Shown here: piece by piece, positions 7,414-15,194 of the stretch
Position numbering within the stretch: position 1 is the stretch's first letter
How the letters are laid out: the number at the start of each line of letters is the position of its first letter
Origin: Clostridia bacterium
GTDB lineage: Bacteria; Bacillota; Clostridia; Oscillospirales; SIG627
Direction: 5' to 3'
DNA length: 28,356 bases
Assembly (NCBI GenBank): GCA_017453605.1
Contig: JAFTEP010000152.1
Coordinates: 1 to 28,356, forward strand
Program-made: the position numbers and the translations under genes
The notes under the pieces: model-generated
Told to the model about the DNA's origin: nothing
The model's input: only the letters and a program-made list of their open reading frames with translations
Database searches by the model: none

Positions 7414-9243
7414 CTACTTCGACGAATATATGTACGGGAGCGGGTCGATGGCTTCGCCCTCGGGGTTGTGGAGCTCGAAGTGGAAGTGCGGACCCGTCGT
7501 GTAGCCGGTGTTGCCGGAGAGCCCGACGAGCTGGCCCTGCGTCACCCTGTCCCCGACCTTGACCAGGATCTCGTCGAGGTGCGCGTAGTAGGTGGAGAAG
7601 CCGTTGTCGTGCTTGATGACGATGAGGTTTCCGAGAGAGTAGTACGGACCCGCCTGCACGACCTCTCCCGACAGCGCGGCGTAGATGTTTGAGCGCATCG
7701 GCGCCTCTATGTCGAGTCCCTTGTGGAATTCCCTCCTGCCGTTGAGCACGCGCCAGCCGAAGCCGGAATTCAGATGGTCGTTTCTCGGGAGGATGAAAAC
7801 CTTCAGCCCCTCGGTCGCTTTCGACTCGGGGATGGGCTTGGTCCCGATCAGCGCCACTTCGTCGGTCGGCTCTTCTGTCACTCTGTAGGTGAGCACGGTC
7901 TCTTCGGTGATCTCGCCGTTTATATAGACTAAATTCTTTCTGAATATCGCGCGTCCGTTCTTGCCGGCGGTCTTTATTTCCGTCCCTCCGACGTACATTC
8001 CCGGGTCCTCCTGCGTCACGGTCTGATACGGGAGGATGTCTTCGACCAGCACCTCGCGCTCCACCCTGACCGAGACCGGAAGGACGCCGGAAGCCGAGCT
8101 TTTTTCGTCGGGGAGCGCCTGAGCGGCGGTGCGGGCGCGTGAAAGCGCGTCGAGCGCGAGAGGGAGAGCGAACGTCTGAGACGGCAGGGCGCTCGCGCGG
8201 CACTTCGCGTCGGTGAAGCTCTCCATGAGCCCTATCGCGCTGTAGCTGCTGCTGCCGTAGAGCAGGAGCTCCTTCAGGTGTCTGACGTCGGTCATCATCT
8301 GCGTCGGGACGGTCTCGTTGGCGATCTGCACGGTGTTCACGATCCCGGCGCTTATGCCGTGATATTTCTGACGCTGCTGGGAGGTGATCTCGTCGAGCGC
8401 GGTCTCTATCTCCTCGCGCGTCCGGAGAGCGGCGACCCTGACCGAGTCGACGTAGACCACGTAACCGGGAGTAACGTATTCGCCGATCGAGTTCATCAGC
8501 GCGCTGTAGAGCTCGTGGCTGTCGTCGGTCTTTACGTCGTCCGAGAACGAATAGTTTATTTTATACGGATAAACGAACGATACTCCGAGCACCGACGAGG
8601 CCTTGTCCTCGACCATACGCACCGCGCTGTTGAGCTCCTGGGCGCTGCCGATCCCGCCAAGGGAGACGCCGTTGACTTCGGCGCTGACGTTTATATCGCT
8701 CGACAGCACGCTCGACATATACACGGCGAGGATCGCCGCGGCGGCCGCCGGGATGATCCAGACGGCGGCGTCCCGGAGCCTTCTCTTTATAAGCGCCGAT
8801 CTGCCCGCGGAGCTGCGGGTCTTCTTAGTGCGTCTGAAAACGCGCTTTACGGCGGCGAAAGGCCTGCTGACAAGGTAGGGCAGTTTTGTCAGGACGGTGA
8901 AAACGCCCTTCCAGAAGCGGCTTTCTTCGTACTTGACTTCAAAATTTTTCGAGCCGAGAGGATGGCGCGGGTAGAATCCGCCGTCTCCGGCGACGGTCTT
9001 CCTGCTCGCTTCGAGCCGTTCGGCGGCCTTTATGCAGAGCGCGTTGTAGAAGCTGTCGAAGACGCCGAGGGAATTGCCGCGAAACGACTTATACAGGTCG
9101 GAGAATTTCTGTCCGACTCCGCGTTTCAGGTCGCCGACGAGCCAGACGGTGAAGGCGGCGGGGAAAAGAAGCACGGCGAGAATGACCTTCAGCCAGCCGA
9201 GAATTATCTGGACCGACAGAGATCCTCCCGTTTTTTTCTTCAT
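7414..9243 (-). CDS. Membrane-anchored G5-domain M23 peptidoglycan hydrolase
   Basis: This is a LytM/M23-type zinc endopeptidase that cuts peptide cross-links in peptidoglycan. I start at the ATG at 9243 (609 residues), which has an AAGGAGG about 7 nt upstream. The longer frame from 9318 begins upstream of the inferred transcription start. Hydrophobic segments lie at about residues 13-34 and 159-178, the second preceded by a strongly basic stretch that should stay inside, so the rest is extracellular. A G5 domain spans about 390-468. The M23 domain spans about 495-606, with zinc ligands in FHKGLD (His507, Asp511) and GPHFHFEL (His588), and catalytic His at 555 and 586. All key residues are present. 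The topology of the first hydrophobic segment is unclear. Transcribed alone from its own promoter. Confidence 0.9.
   Translation of the reverse strand: MKKKTGGSLSVQIILGWLKVILAVLLFPAAFTVWLVGDLKRGVGQKFSDLYKSFRGNSLGVFDSFYNALCIKAAERLEASRKTVAGDGGFYPRHPLGSKNFEVKYEESRFWKGVFTVLTKLPYLVSRPFAAVKRVFRRTKKTRSSAGRSALIKRRLRDAAVWIIPAAAAAILAVYMSSVLSSDINVSAEVNGVSLGGIGSAQELNSAVRMVEDKASSVLGVSFVYPYKINYSFSDDVKTDDSHELYSALMNSIGEYVTPGYVVYVDSVRVAALRTREEIETALDEITSQQRQKYHGISAGIVNTVQIANETVPTQMMTDVRHLKELLLYGSSSYSAIGLMESFTDAKCRASALPSQTFALPLALDALSRARTAAQALPDEKSSASGVLPVSVRVEREVLVEDILPYQTVTQEDPGMYVGGTEIKTAGKNGRAIFRKNLVYINGEITEETVLTYRVTEEPTDEVALIGTKPIPESKATEGLKVFILPRNDHLNSGFGWRVLNGRREFHKGLDIEAPMRSNIYAALSGEVVQAGPYYSLGNLIVIKHDNGFSTYYAHLDEILVKVGDRVTQGQLVGLSGNTGYTTGPHFHFELHNPEGEAIDPLPYIYSSK
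7433..7454. repeat. 22-bp direct repeat, proximal copy (inside the M23 gene end)
   Basis: It is identical to 7184-7205 and encodes AIDPLPY near the C-terminus of the peptidase. The pair brackets the palindromic island at 7206-7413 with an offset of 249 bp. Confidence 0.85.
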
Positions 9244-9308
9244 CCGCTCACCTCCTTTTCCTTTCAGAATGCGCTCGGTCTGTTTAAGCGCAGCTTTTTC
9301 CGATACAG

Positions 9309-9337
9309 AGTTTAGCACAATACCCGCGCTTTGTCAA
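9309..9337 (-). promoter_or_regulatory. Sigma-A type promoter of the M23 hydrolase gene
   Basis: On the - strand a perfect -35 TTGACA (9332-9337) is followed after 17 nt by TAAACT (9309-9314, 4 of 6 to consensus), with TG in the extended -10 position. Transcription should begin near 9303, giving a leader of about 60 nt. This supports the start at 9243. Confidence 0.7.
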
Positions 9338-9444
9338 GTTAGCCGGGGCTCACCGCACCCGATTTAACATAAATTTTGCGTTTAGGTCAAAAATCCCGCG
9401 ATTTTCAGAACGAAGAGGGAAGTTGATGCGAAATTCGCAAATTA

Positions 9445-9693
9445 TTGCGTCTTGAGATTTTCGTCTTCGCACCGGCGGGAGTCGTTCTTTCGGACGCGCG
9501 AAACGATTATTCCTTCCTGCGGCTCGAATTTCCCGACTGCACGCTCTCGTCCTCCGGCGTTGCGCGTCTAATCGTCGTGCCGTCGGGCTCGTCGCCCGAC
9601 TCGCCCGCGACCGTCCTCAATCTCAAGATAGTCTCGCCCGAGATCTACGTCCACTCCGAACCGCTCTCCGGCTTCCCTTCCGTCGAGCAGTAA
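9445..9693 (+). pseudogene. Truncated paralog of the unknown membrane protein (C-terminal fragment)
   Basis: The frame encodes about 82 residues that align with residues 139-224 of the membrane protein at 854-1528. Shared segments include LRLEF (MRLDF in the parent), the identical PSGSSPDSP, and KIVSPEIY followed by an EPL motif. Both end within a few residues of each other. The N-terminal membrane segment and the first part of the outer domain are absent, and no related sequence is seen upstream of 9445. A TTG begins the frame but no ribosome binding site is evident, so I read it as a gene remnant rather than a working gene. It lies on the opposite strand to the intact copy and 8 kb away, so it was duplicated and inverted before decaying. 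Confidence 0.75.
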
Positions 9694-9718
9694 CGCGCCT
9701 CCGGCGGCCGAGGGAGCT

Positions 9719-9789
9719 GCAAGGGGCTCCGCCCCTTGGATCCCGCAAGGGACTCCGTTTCCACCCCACGAAAGCAAGCTTTCGCGGGG
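9719..9789. repeat. GC-rich hairpin cluster downstream of the gene remnant
   Basis: The first hairpin has arms CAAGGGGC (9720-9727) and GCCCCTTG (9731-9738) around a TCC loop. A short TCCC/GGGA stem follows. A third hairpin at 9764-9789 pairs CCCC-A-CGAAAGC with GCTTTCG-C-GGGG (one A/C mismatch, AA loop). No poly-T run follows, so a simple terminator is unlikely. It looks like a dispersed intergenic palindrome unit. Confidence 0.6.
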
Positions 9790-9917
9790 GCCCCGAGCGC
9801 CTTGACCCCGGGAATTTGGACAATTCGGAATTATTGTTAAATAATATATTGCTGTTGTAATATTTATACGCCGGAAGGGTCGGATTCACGCCACGACGAC
9901 CCGCCGTGAAAGCCTTT

Positions 9918-9951
9918 CGCCGCCGTTTCCGGTAAGCCGGATACGGCGGCG
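9918..9951. repeat. Long inverted repeat downstream of the lipoprotein gene
   Basis: Nine-bp outer arms (CGCCGCCGT and ACGGCGGCG) and five-bp inner arms (TCCGG and CCGGA), separated by a T/T mismatch, close over a TAAG loop. It lies about 100 bp after the end of the - strand lipoprotein gene and may end its transcript, but no U-rich tail follows on that strand. Confidence 0.55.
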
Positions 9952-10054
9952 ATAATAATTCTGTATATGTCTTGCGCAGACGGGGATAATGATCATTCAG
10001 GATGGCTTTCTGCAGCAGCCCACAAGCCGTTTCCTGTTTGAAAGTTTTCGTGTC

Positions 10055-10876
10055 TTACTGCGCGGATTCTTCTCTGAGGATCTGCAGCAGCTGTCTGTAC
10101 AGCGATCCGCTTCTCCCCTTCGGGAATACAAGATGCTCTTCGTCGCTGAAATAAAAACCTATTTTCGTTCCCGATGGAGATTTTTCGTTCTTGACGACAA
10201 CATTAGAAGAATTCAGCAGCGTAATGAATCCGCTGGAAGGATCCAGACAGCAAAAACCGTCGATAACGTCTTCAACATCGAAATCCACCCAGTCTCTGTT
10301 ATGGAGCCGGTAGTCATGAATGAATGCCGCGAAACTGTCGGCTCCTTTGAGGTCTTTCGTCGAAAGAGCGTAAAAACAATCATACGGCGGCTGTCCGCTG
10401 TACATTTGGCCGACGTCGTCGCCGAGAGCGCCGTAAAGCGAGACGTAAGAGCCGGGCTCAAGACGGGCCTCAATCTCTTCGCAGATCATAAGAGTGATCG
10501 GGATCATATAATCATTCACGAGTTTATCGAATTTTTCCCTCGCGTCAAGATCCGACGACTCAAGCTCGCCGAGGTCGATAAAATCAAATTCAAGCGCATA
10601 TTTTTCGGGCCCGTTCGGATAAAAGCATTTCTGATACTTTTCGCAGTCGATCTTTGCAAATTCGTCCGATCTCTGTTCATATTTCAGGATCGCCCCGTCT
10701 ATTACCGCGTCAAGCTCGGTTTTTGTGATAAAAGTGCGTTCAGGCTCCGCGCTCCCGGAAACCTTGTCGGACAACTGTTCCGTCAGAGTCGCGGCGGTCC
10801 CGGCGTTCTCCGAGCAGGAGATCAGCACCGGCAAACAAAAAAGAATGGCAAAAACGATAACGAGCGTTCTTTTCAT
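10055..10876 (-). CDS. Predicted lipoprotein of unknown function
   Basis: I do not recognise a family. The start is placed at the ATG at 10876 (273 residues), because AGGAGG lies a few bases upstream; the longer frame from 10894 would overlap that site. A type II signal peptide ends in lipobox LISC, with the lipid cysteine at residue 21. The mature part is acidic, rich in Asp, Glu and Phe, with no metal-binding or catalytic motif that I can name. It contains a cysteine pair in FCCLDP late in the protein. The protein should be anchored outside the cytoplasmic membrane. It stands alone with its own promoter and a leader of about 165 nt, and its neighbours give no functional clue. Confidence 0.8.
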   Translation of the reverse strand: MKRTLVIVFAILFCLPVLISCSENAGTAATLTEQLSDKVSGSAEPERTFITKTELDAVIDGAILKYEQRSDEFAKIDCEKYQKCFYPNGPEKYALEFDFIDLGELESSDLDAREKFDKLVNDYMIPITLMICEEIEARLEPGSYVSLYGALGDDVGQMYSGQPPYDCFYALSTKDLKGADSFAAFIHDYRLHNRDWVDFDVEDVIDGFCCLDPSSGFITLLNSSNVVVKNEKSPSGTKIGFYFSDEEHLVFPKGRSGSLYRQLLQILREESAQ

Positions 10877-11047
10877 ACCTTTCCTCCTAATCATCGAGAA
10901 TATCTATAGAATACGTAATATTATTATAAAATTCCATATAGCTGTTGGTTACTGTGACTTTAAGGTAATAGACATCTCCGGCATTCAGATAATTAATTCT
11001 CCTTTATTTAGTTAGACGGAACACTTTATCCTCATATCCACAATTAT

Positions 11048-11076
11048 ATAATAACACAAAAAAATATAAATGTCAA
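11048..11076 (-). promoter_or_regulatory. Sigma-A type promoter, probably of the lipoprotein gene
   Basis: On the - strand TTGACA (11071-11076) is followed after 17 nt by TATTAT (11048-11053, 5 of 6 to consensus). The next gene downstream on that strand starts at 10876, so the leader would be about 165 nt. The AT-rich surroundings make chance -10 matches common, but the perfect -35 and exact spacing argue for a real promoter. Confidence 0.6.
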
Positions 11077-12019
11077 GTACTATTATATTCTTATATATTA
11101 CCGTGGAAAGTGAACGTTATTGATATCATTAGTCGCTTATTGTATATCATTAAAAACCTTACAAATGAATTAATATAGCTATATTGACGTTTGTGACTGT
11201 TTGACTTTGTGATCGTTTGCTCCTCAAGCGGGCGCTGAGATAACTTCCCCGCGGCATGTATGTTATCACCTCGAATAGCCGCGGTTTTCCACACCCTTTC
11301 GGAAAATGTTTTTCACCTCTTTTTTTCACACCTGTGAAAAAACTTCTTGAATTTTTCGCCCGCAAGGTGGCTTTTTTGTTGAAAAAAGGATCGAGTTATA
11401 TGAAAAGTTCTGCTTCCGACACCGTTCGCGAGATCCCGACGGGATTTTTTCCGCGTTTCCTGCGAGTTTTCCACCGGTTTTTGCACAGGATGTGATAAAG
11501 TGGCCTTTTTCACTTTCAATTTGCCGTATCCGGCTGACTTGCGCGTTTTTCTACATATTATTATATGTTGTTATATGCAGCCCGGTTTTTCTGTTGTTTT
11601 CGTGTTTTTCATACGCCGTATGACGGAAACCGTAACAACGAACCGACTGCCTGCGCCGTCGTGGATATGCTTCGCCGCGGATCGGCTGCTCTCGGCCGCG
11701 TTCTGAGCTTCGCGCGGTATTCTTCATGCGCCGAAAGGGACAAATCGCGCGCCGTAAGGAGCGATCCGGAAGTCGAAAGGCGCTGTTCGTGTCCGGAGCT
11801 CAAACTTTTTTCAGAACTTGTCTTTTGCGCGGATCAGGGGACGGGAAGCCGTGATCCGAGGTTTGCGAGCTGTTTTGGATGCCCTGAACACAAGATATTC
11901 CGCCCGTTGATCCGTAAAGATACAATCGCTTGTTTTTGACGCCTGAAAACGCCGTTTTTTTGGTTTTGGAGGCAAAATGTTAACAATTTGTAAATATTGA
12001 GGAAATATCAAGAAAGGTC
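11077..12019. other. Non-coding stretch between the lipoprotein promoter and the S10 promoter
   Basis: I find no convincing gene in these 0.94 kb. The first part is AT-rich. A 10-bp palindrome with arms TTTTTTCACA (11321-11330) and TGTGAAAAAA (11333-11342) is the clearest structure and could be an operator or hairpin. A 31-codon frame at 11400-11495 has a possible AAAGGA upstream but no further support. Other frames here look like shadows of random sequence. Confidence 0.5.
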
Positions 12020-12048
12020 TTGCAAAAAAAGACGGGTCATATTATAAT
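12020..12048 (+). promoter_or_regulatory. Sigma-A promoter of the S10-spc-alpha operon
   Basis: TTGCAA (12020-12025, 4 of 6) is followed after exactly 17 nt by a perfect TATAAT (12043-12048). Transcription should start near 12055. An A-rich stretch lies just downstream of the -35. It is the only strong + strand promoter found ahead of rpsJ, so it probably drives the whole cluster. Confidence 0.75.
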
Positions 12049-12054
12049 AATCCC

Positions 12055-12359
12055 CGCTTGATATGCGATGAAGCGGGAGGTTGCGAAAAACGGCCTTTTC
12101 CCAACGGATTTAGGCTTATTTCGGGAATTTCCGCAGAGTATGTCCGAATAATTCGGGCGCAAACAGTGTCCGCTACCGTTTCAGGCGATCCTGTCAGGGG
12201 TATTTTGCCCTCAGAGCGTTTGACGGGACCGGCGGCGGCGAAAGCCTCCGCGGATTCCGTTTTATGTTGAGGGCCGAGGAAACGCCCGGCCGCGTTGTTG
12301 GCGCTGTCTGCCACCGCAGAACGCCCGTAAGGGCGCAAAACTATAGGAGGCTATCAAAC
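12055..12359 (+). promoter_or_regulatory. Long 5' leader of the S10 operon
   Basis: About 305 nt separate the inferred transcription start from rpsJ, without a credible gene. The leader holds several small GC-rich stems, including CGCCC/GGGCG with a GTAA loop at 12322-12335, just ahead of the AGGAGG at 12345-12350. S10 leaders in other bacteria are control sites for ribosomal proteins such as L4. This one matches no leader I can name, and regulation is inferred only from length and position. Confidence 0.45.
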
Positions 12360-12671
12360 ATGGCAAAGGAAAGAATCCGCATCAGACTCAAGGCTTACGA
12401 CCACACCCTCATCGATCAGAGCGCCGCGAAGATCGTCGAGACCGCGAAGCGCCTCGGCGCCAAGGTCTCCGGACCGGTCCCCCTCCCCACTCAGAAGGAG
12501 ATCATCACGATCCTGCGCGCCGTCCACAAGTACAAGGACAGCCGTGAGCAGTTTGAGATGAGGACTCACAAAAGACTCATCGACGTCGCAAATCCCGCCA
12601 AGAACGTCGTGGACGCGCTGATGTCGGTCGAGCTCCCCGCCGGAGTCGAGCTCGAATACAAGTTCGACTGA
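12360..12671 (+). CDS. rpsJ: 30S ribosomal protein S10 (NusE)
   Basis: S10 sits in the head of the 30S subunit and, as NusE, joins NusB in transcription antitermination. The 103-residue product is full length. Family blocks are SGPVPLPTQK (37-46) and SREQFEMRTHKRLID (61-75). The start at 12360 has AGGAGG with 9-nt spacing; upstream in-frame codons from 12264 are leader. It opens the operon. No tuf or fusA precedes it here, unlike organisms where the str and S10 clusters are joined. Confidence 0.98.
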   Translation: MAKERIRIRLKAYDHTLIDQSAAKIVETAKRLGAKVSGPVPLPTQKEIITILRAVHKYKDSREQFEMRTHKRLIDVANPAKNVVDALMSVELPAGVELEYKFD

Positions 12672-12755
12672 ACCGACTCGTCACGTTGGGCGTCTTCCCT
12701 TTATAATTAAGGAAAAATCCAAAAGCGCTCAACCAATAACCAGTTAGGAGGAACA

Positions 12756-13388
12756 ATGAAAAAGGCGATCATCGGCAGAAAGCTGGGAATGACCCAGATC
12801 TTCGCCGAAAACGGCACCGTAGTGCCGGTCACCGTCATCGAAGCAGGTCCCTGCGCGGTAAGCCAGGTCAAGACCGCCGAGAAGGACGGATATTCCGCGG
12901 TCCAGCTGGGCTTCGGAGAAATTGCCGAAAGAAAGGTCACCAAACCCCTGAAGGGACATTTCAAGGCAGTCGGGATCACAAACAAGAGACACCTCAAGGA
13001 ATTCAGGCTCGATAACGCCGAGAGCATGAAGGCCGGAGACGAGATCAAGGTCGATACCTTCGCCGTCGGCGACAAGGTCGACATCGTCGGCACCTCCAAG
13101 GGCCACGGTTATTCGGGCGTCATCAAGAGATGGGGACATCACAGACTGAAGATGACCCACGGCGTCGGACCCGTGCACCGCGAAGTCGGTTCCGTCGGCG
13201 CCAACTCCAGCCCCTCGAGGATCTTCAAGAACCTCAAGATGGCCGGTCAGTACGGCAACACGAGAGTGACCGTTCTCAACCTCGAGGTCGTCAAGATCGA
13301 CACTGATAAGAACCTGATCGCAGTCAAGGGCGCGGTCCCCGGAGCAAAAAACGGGATCGTCTTCATCCGCGACTCGGTCAAAGCATAA
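12756..13388 (+). CDS. rplC: 50S ribosomal protein L3
   Basis: L3 is an early-assembly 23S rRNA binder whose extended loop reaches the peptidyl transferase centre. The 210-residue product begins with the signature GRKLGMTQIF (residues 8-17). The long central loop runs from KGHGYSGVIKRWG (about 115) through GPVHREVGSVGANSSPSRIF to MAGQYGN at 168, all as expected. A gap of 84 nt follows rpsJ, the widest between the first genes, with AGGAGG before the ATG. A TATAAT in that gap has no matching -35. Confidence 0.98.
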   Translation: MKKAIIGRKLGMTQIFAENGTVVPVTVIEAGPCAVSQVKTAEKDGYSAVQLGFGEIAERKVTKPLKGHFKAVGITNKRHLKEFRLDNAESMKAGDEIKVDTFAVGDKVDIVGTSKGHGYSGVIKRWGHHRLKMTHGVGPVHREVGSVGANSSPSRIFKNLKMAGQYGNTRVTVLNLEVVKIDTDKNLIAVKGAVPGAKNGIVFIRDSVKA

Positions 13389-13409
13389 CGCGGGAAGGAG
13401 TAAAAACAG

Positions 13410-14036
13410 ATGCCGAACGTACAAGTTTTTGATATGGCCGGAAAGCCCGCCGGCGAGATCGCTCTTTCCGATAAGCTTTTCGGAGCGGAAGTCAAGAGCG
13501 CGGTCATCCATTCCGTGGTGCGCGCATATCTGCTCAACCAGAGACAGGGCACACAGTCCGCCCTCACCAGGGGCGAGGTTTCCGGAGGCGGCAAGAAGCC
13601 CTGGAAACAGAAGGGCACCGGACGCGCCCGTCAGGGCTCGACCAGATCGCCTCAGTGGACGCACGGCGGCGTCGCGTTCGCTCCCAAGCCGAGGAGCTAC
13701 CGCGTCAGCGTCAACAAGAAAGTCAGAAGGCTCGCTCTCGCCGGAGCGCTCAGCTCGAAAGTCGCCGACGGCGATCTGATCGTTGTCGACGGACTCGCCG
13801 CTTCGGAGTACAAGACCTCCGTCATGGACAAGCTGCTCAAGGCTCTCGGCGCCGACAAGAAGACCACCGTCGTCCTCGCGGACGCCGACGAGAAGACCGT
13901 CAAGAGCTTTGCCAACATCCCCTACGCTTCGACCATCCAGGCCGACAGCCTCAACGCCTATCAGGTGCTCGACAACAAGAAGCTGGTCGTGGCGAAGGCG
14001 GCAATCGAAAAGATCGAGGAGGTTTACGGAAAATGA
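13410..14036 (+). CDS. rplD: 50S ribosomal protein L4
   Basis: L4 lines the nascent-peptide exit tunnel and in enterobacteria also represses the S10 operon. The 208-residue product has the typical basic tunnel loop, QGTQSALTRGEVSGGGKKPW and then KQKGTGRARQGSTRSP, in the first half, and an alpha/beta globular body after it. GGAAGGAG precedes the ATG. The stop codon overlaps the rplW start (ATGA), which suggests translational coupling. Confidence 0.98.
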   Translation: MPNVQVFDMAGKPAGEIALSDKLFGAEVKSAVIHSVVRAYLLNQRQGTQSALTRGEVSGGGKKPWKQKGTGRARQGSTRSPQWTHGGVAFAPKPRSYRVSVNKKVRRLALAGALSSKVADGDLIVVDGLAASEYKTSVMDKLLKALGADKKTTVVLADADEKTVKSFANIPYASTIQADSLNAYQVLDNKKLVVAKAAIEKIEEVYGK

Positions 14037-14329
14037 TGACATCCTTCGATATTATCCTCAAGCCCGTCATCACCGAAAGAAGTATGGCTGAGGCCGCCAA
14101 CAAGAAGTACACCTTCCGGGTCGCTCCCGGCGCCAACAAGACTCAGATCAAGGCGGCGGTCGAGGAAGTCTTCCCCAAGACGAAGGTCAAGGCGGTAAAC
14201 GTTATCAACTGCAGAGCCAAGAAGAAGAGGCTCGGCGTCCATCTGGGAAAAACGAGCGCATGGAAAAAGGCGATCGTCACTCTCACCGAGGACTCCAAGG
14301 CCATCGAGTTCTTCGAGGGTATGATGTGA
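14033..14329 (+). CDS. rplW: 50S ribosomal protein L23
   Basis: L23 lies at the tunnel exit and is the docking site for trigger factor and SRP. The 98-residue product has IILKPVITERS at the N-terminus and the KVKAVNVINCRAKKKRLGVH region that touches rRNA. Two adjacent ATG codons (14033 and 14036) are possible starts. GAGGAGG lies 10-13 nt upstream, within the end of rplD. Confidence 0.97.
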   Translation: MMTSFDIILKPVITERSMAEAANKKYTFRVAPGANKTQIKAAVEEVFPKTKVKAVNVINCRAKKKRLGVHLGKTSAWKKAIVTLTEDSKAIEFFEGMM

Positions 14330-14349
14330 TTCGATAAGGAGTGAAGAAA

Positions 14350-15180
14350 ATGGCAAACAGAGTTTACAAACCGACAACTCCGGGCAGAAGAAAAATGTCC
14401 GTTCAGTCCTTTGAAGAGATCACCAAGAGGACTCCCGAGAAGAATCTGCTCGCGGTCAAGAAGCACAACGCCGGCAGAAACAACACCGGCAGGATCACCG
14501 TCCGTCACAAGGGCGGCGGAAACAGGAAGAAATACAGGATCATCGACTTCAAGCGTCAGGAGACCGCCGATGCAAAGGTCATCGCGATCGAGTACGATCC
14601 CAACCGCACCTCCCACATCGCTCTGATCGAGTACGAGGGCGGCAGGAGAGCCTACATCATCGCTCCCTACGGCATCAAGGTCGGCGACGTGCTCACCTCC
14701 GGCGAGCATTCCGACATCAAGCCCGGCAACACCCTTCCGATCGCCAACATCCCGCTCGGCACGATGATCCACAACATCGAGCTCTATCCCGGCAAGGGCG
14801 CGCAGCTCGTCAGAAGCGCCGGCAGCGCCGCTCAGCTCATGGCTAAGGAAAACGGCATGGCTCAGGTCCGCCTTCCCTCCCAGGAAGTCAGATACGTCCG
14901 TCTGGACTGCAAGGCGACTATCGGTCAGGTCGGCAATCTCGATCACGAGAACGTCAGGATCGGCAAGGCCGGCAAGAAGCGCCACATGGGCATCCGCCCG
15001 ACCGTCCGCGGCTCCGTCATGAACCCCTGCGATCACCCGCACGGCGGCGGCGAGGGCAGAGCGCCCATCGGACGTCCCGGTCCCGTCACCCCCTGGGGCA
15101 AGCCTGCTCTGGGTTATAAGACCCGCAACAAGAAGGCTCGCACCGACAAGCTCATCGTGAAGCGCAGAAACGATAGATAA
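14350..15180 (+). CDS. rplB: 50S ribosomal protein L2
   Basis: L2 is needed for subunit association and peptidyl transferase activity. The 276-residue product has the usual length. The C-terminal signature MNPCDHPHGGGEGRAPIG lies at 224-241, with the conserved His at 229. I start at the ATG at 14350 because AAGGAG lies about 8 nt upstream; the in-frame GTG at 14341 overlaps that site. The C-terminus ends in the expected basic KTRNKKARTDKLIVKRR stretch. Confidence 0.98.
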   Translation: MANRVYKPTTPGRRKMSVQSFEEITKRTPEKNLLAVKKHNAGRNNTGRITVRHKGGGNRKKYRIIDFKRQETADAKVIAIEYDPNRTSHIALIEYEGGRRAYIIAPYGIKVGDVLTSGEHSDIKPGNTLPIANIPLGTMIHNIELYPGKGAQLVRSAGSAAQLMAKENGMAQVRLPSQEVRYVRLDCKATIGQVGNLDHENVRIGKAGKKRHMGIRPTVRGSVMNPCDHPHGGGEGRAPIGRPGPVTPWGKPALGYKTRNKKARTDKLIVKRRNDR

Positions 15181-15194
15181 AAAGGAGCAGGAAT

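Noticed and set aside
9244..9318. 25-residue longer N-terminus for the M23 hydrolase
   Set aside because: The added codons begin inside the -10 region and upstream of the inferred transcription start, while the ATG at 9243 has a strong ribosome binding site.
11030..11490. DnaA-box-like words (for example ATATCCACA and TTTTCCACA) suggesting an origin
   Set aside because: They are few, each has a mismatch to TTATCCACA, they are irregularly spaced, and no dnaA, dnaN or related gene lies nearby.
11565..11939. 124-codon + strand frame in the non-coding stretch
   Set aside because: It has no ribosome binding site, no recognisable domain and a composition like random sequence.
12679..12707. Internal promoter between rpsJ and rplC (TATAAT at 12702-12707)
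   Set aside because: No -35-like hexamer is found at 16-18 nt upstream, so the match is probably chance.
12744..14042. 432-codon open frame on the - strand across rplC and rplD
   Set aside because: It is antisense to two certain ribosomal genes, has no ribosome binding site and resembles no known protein.
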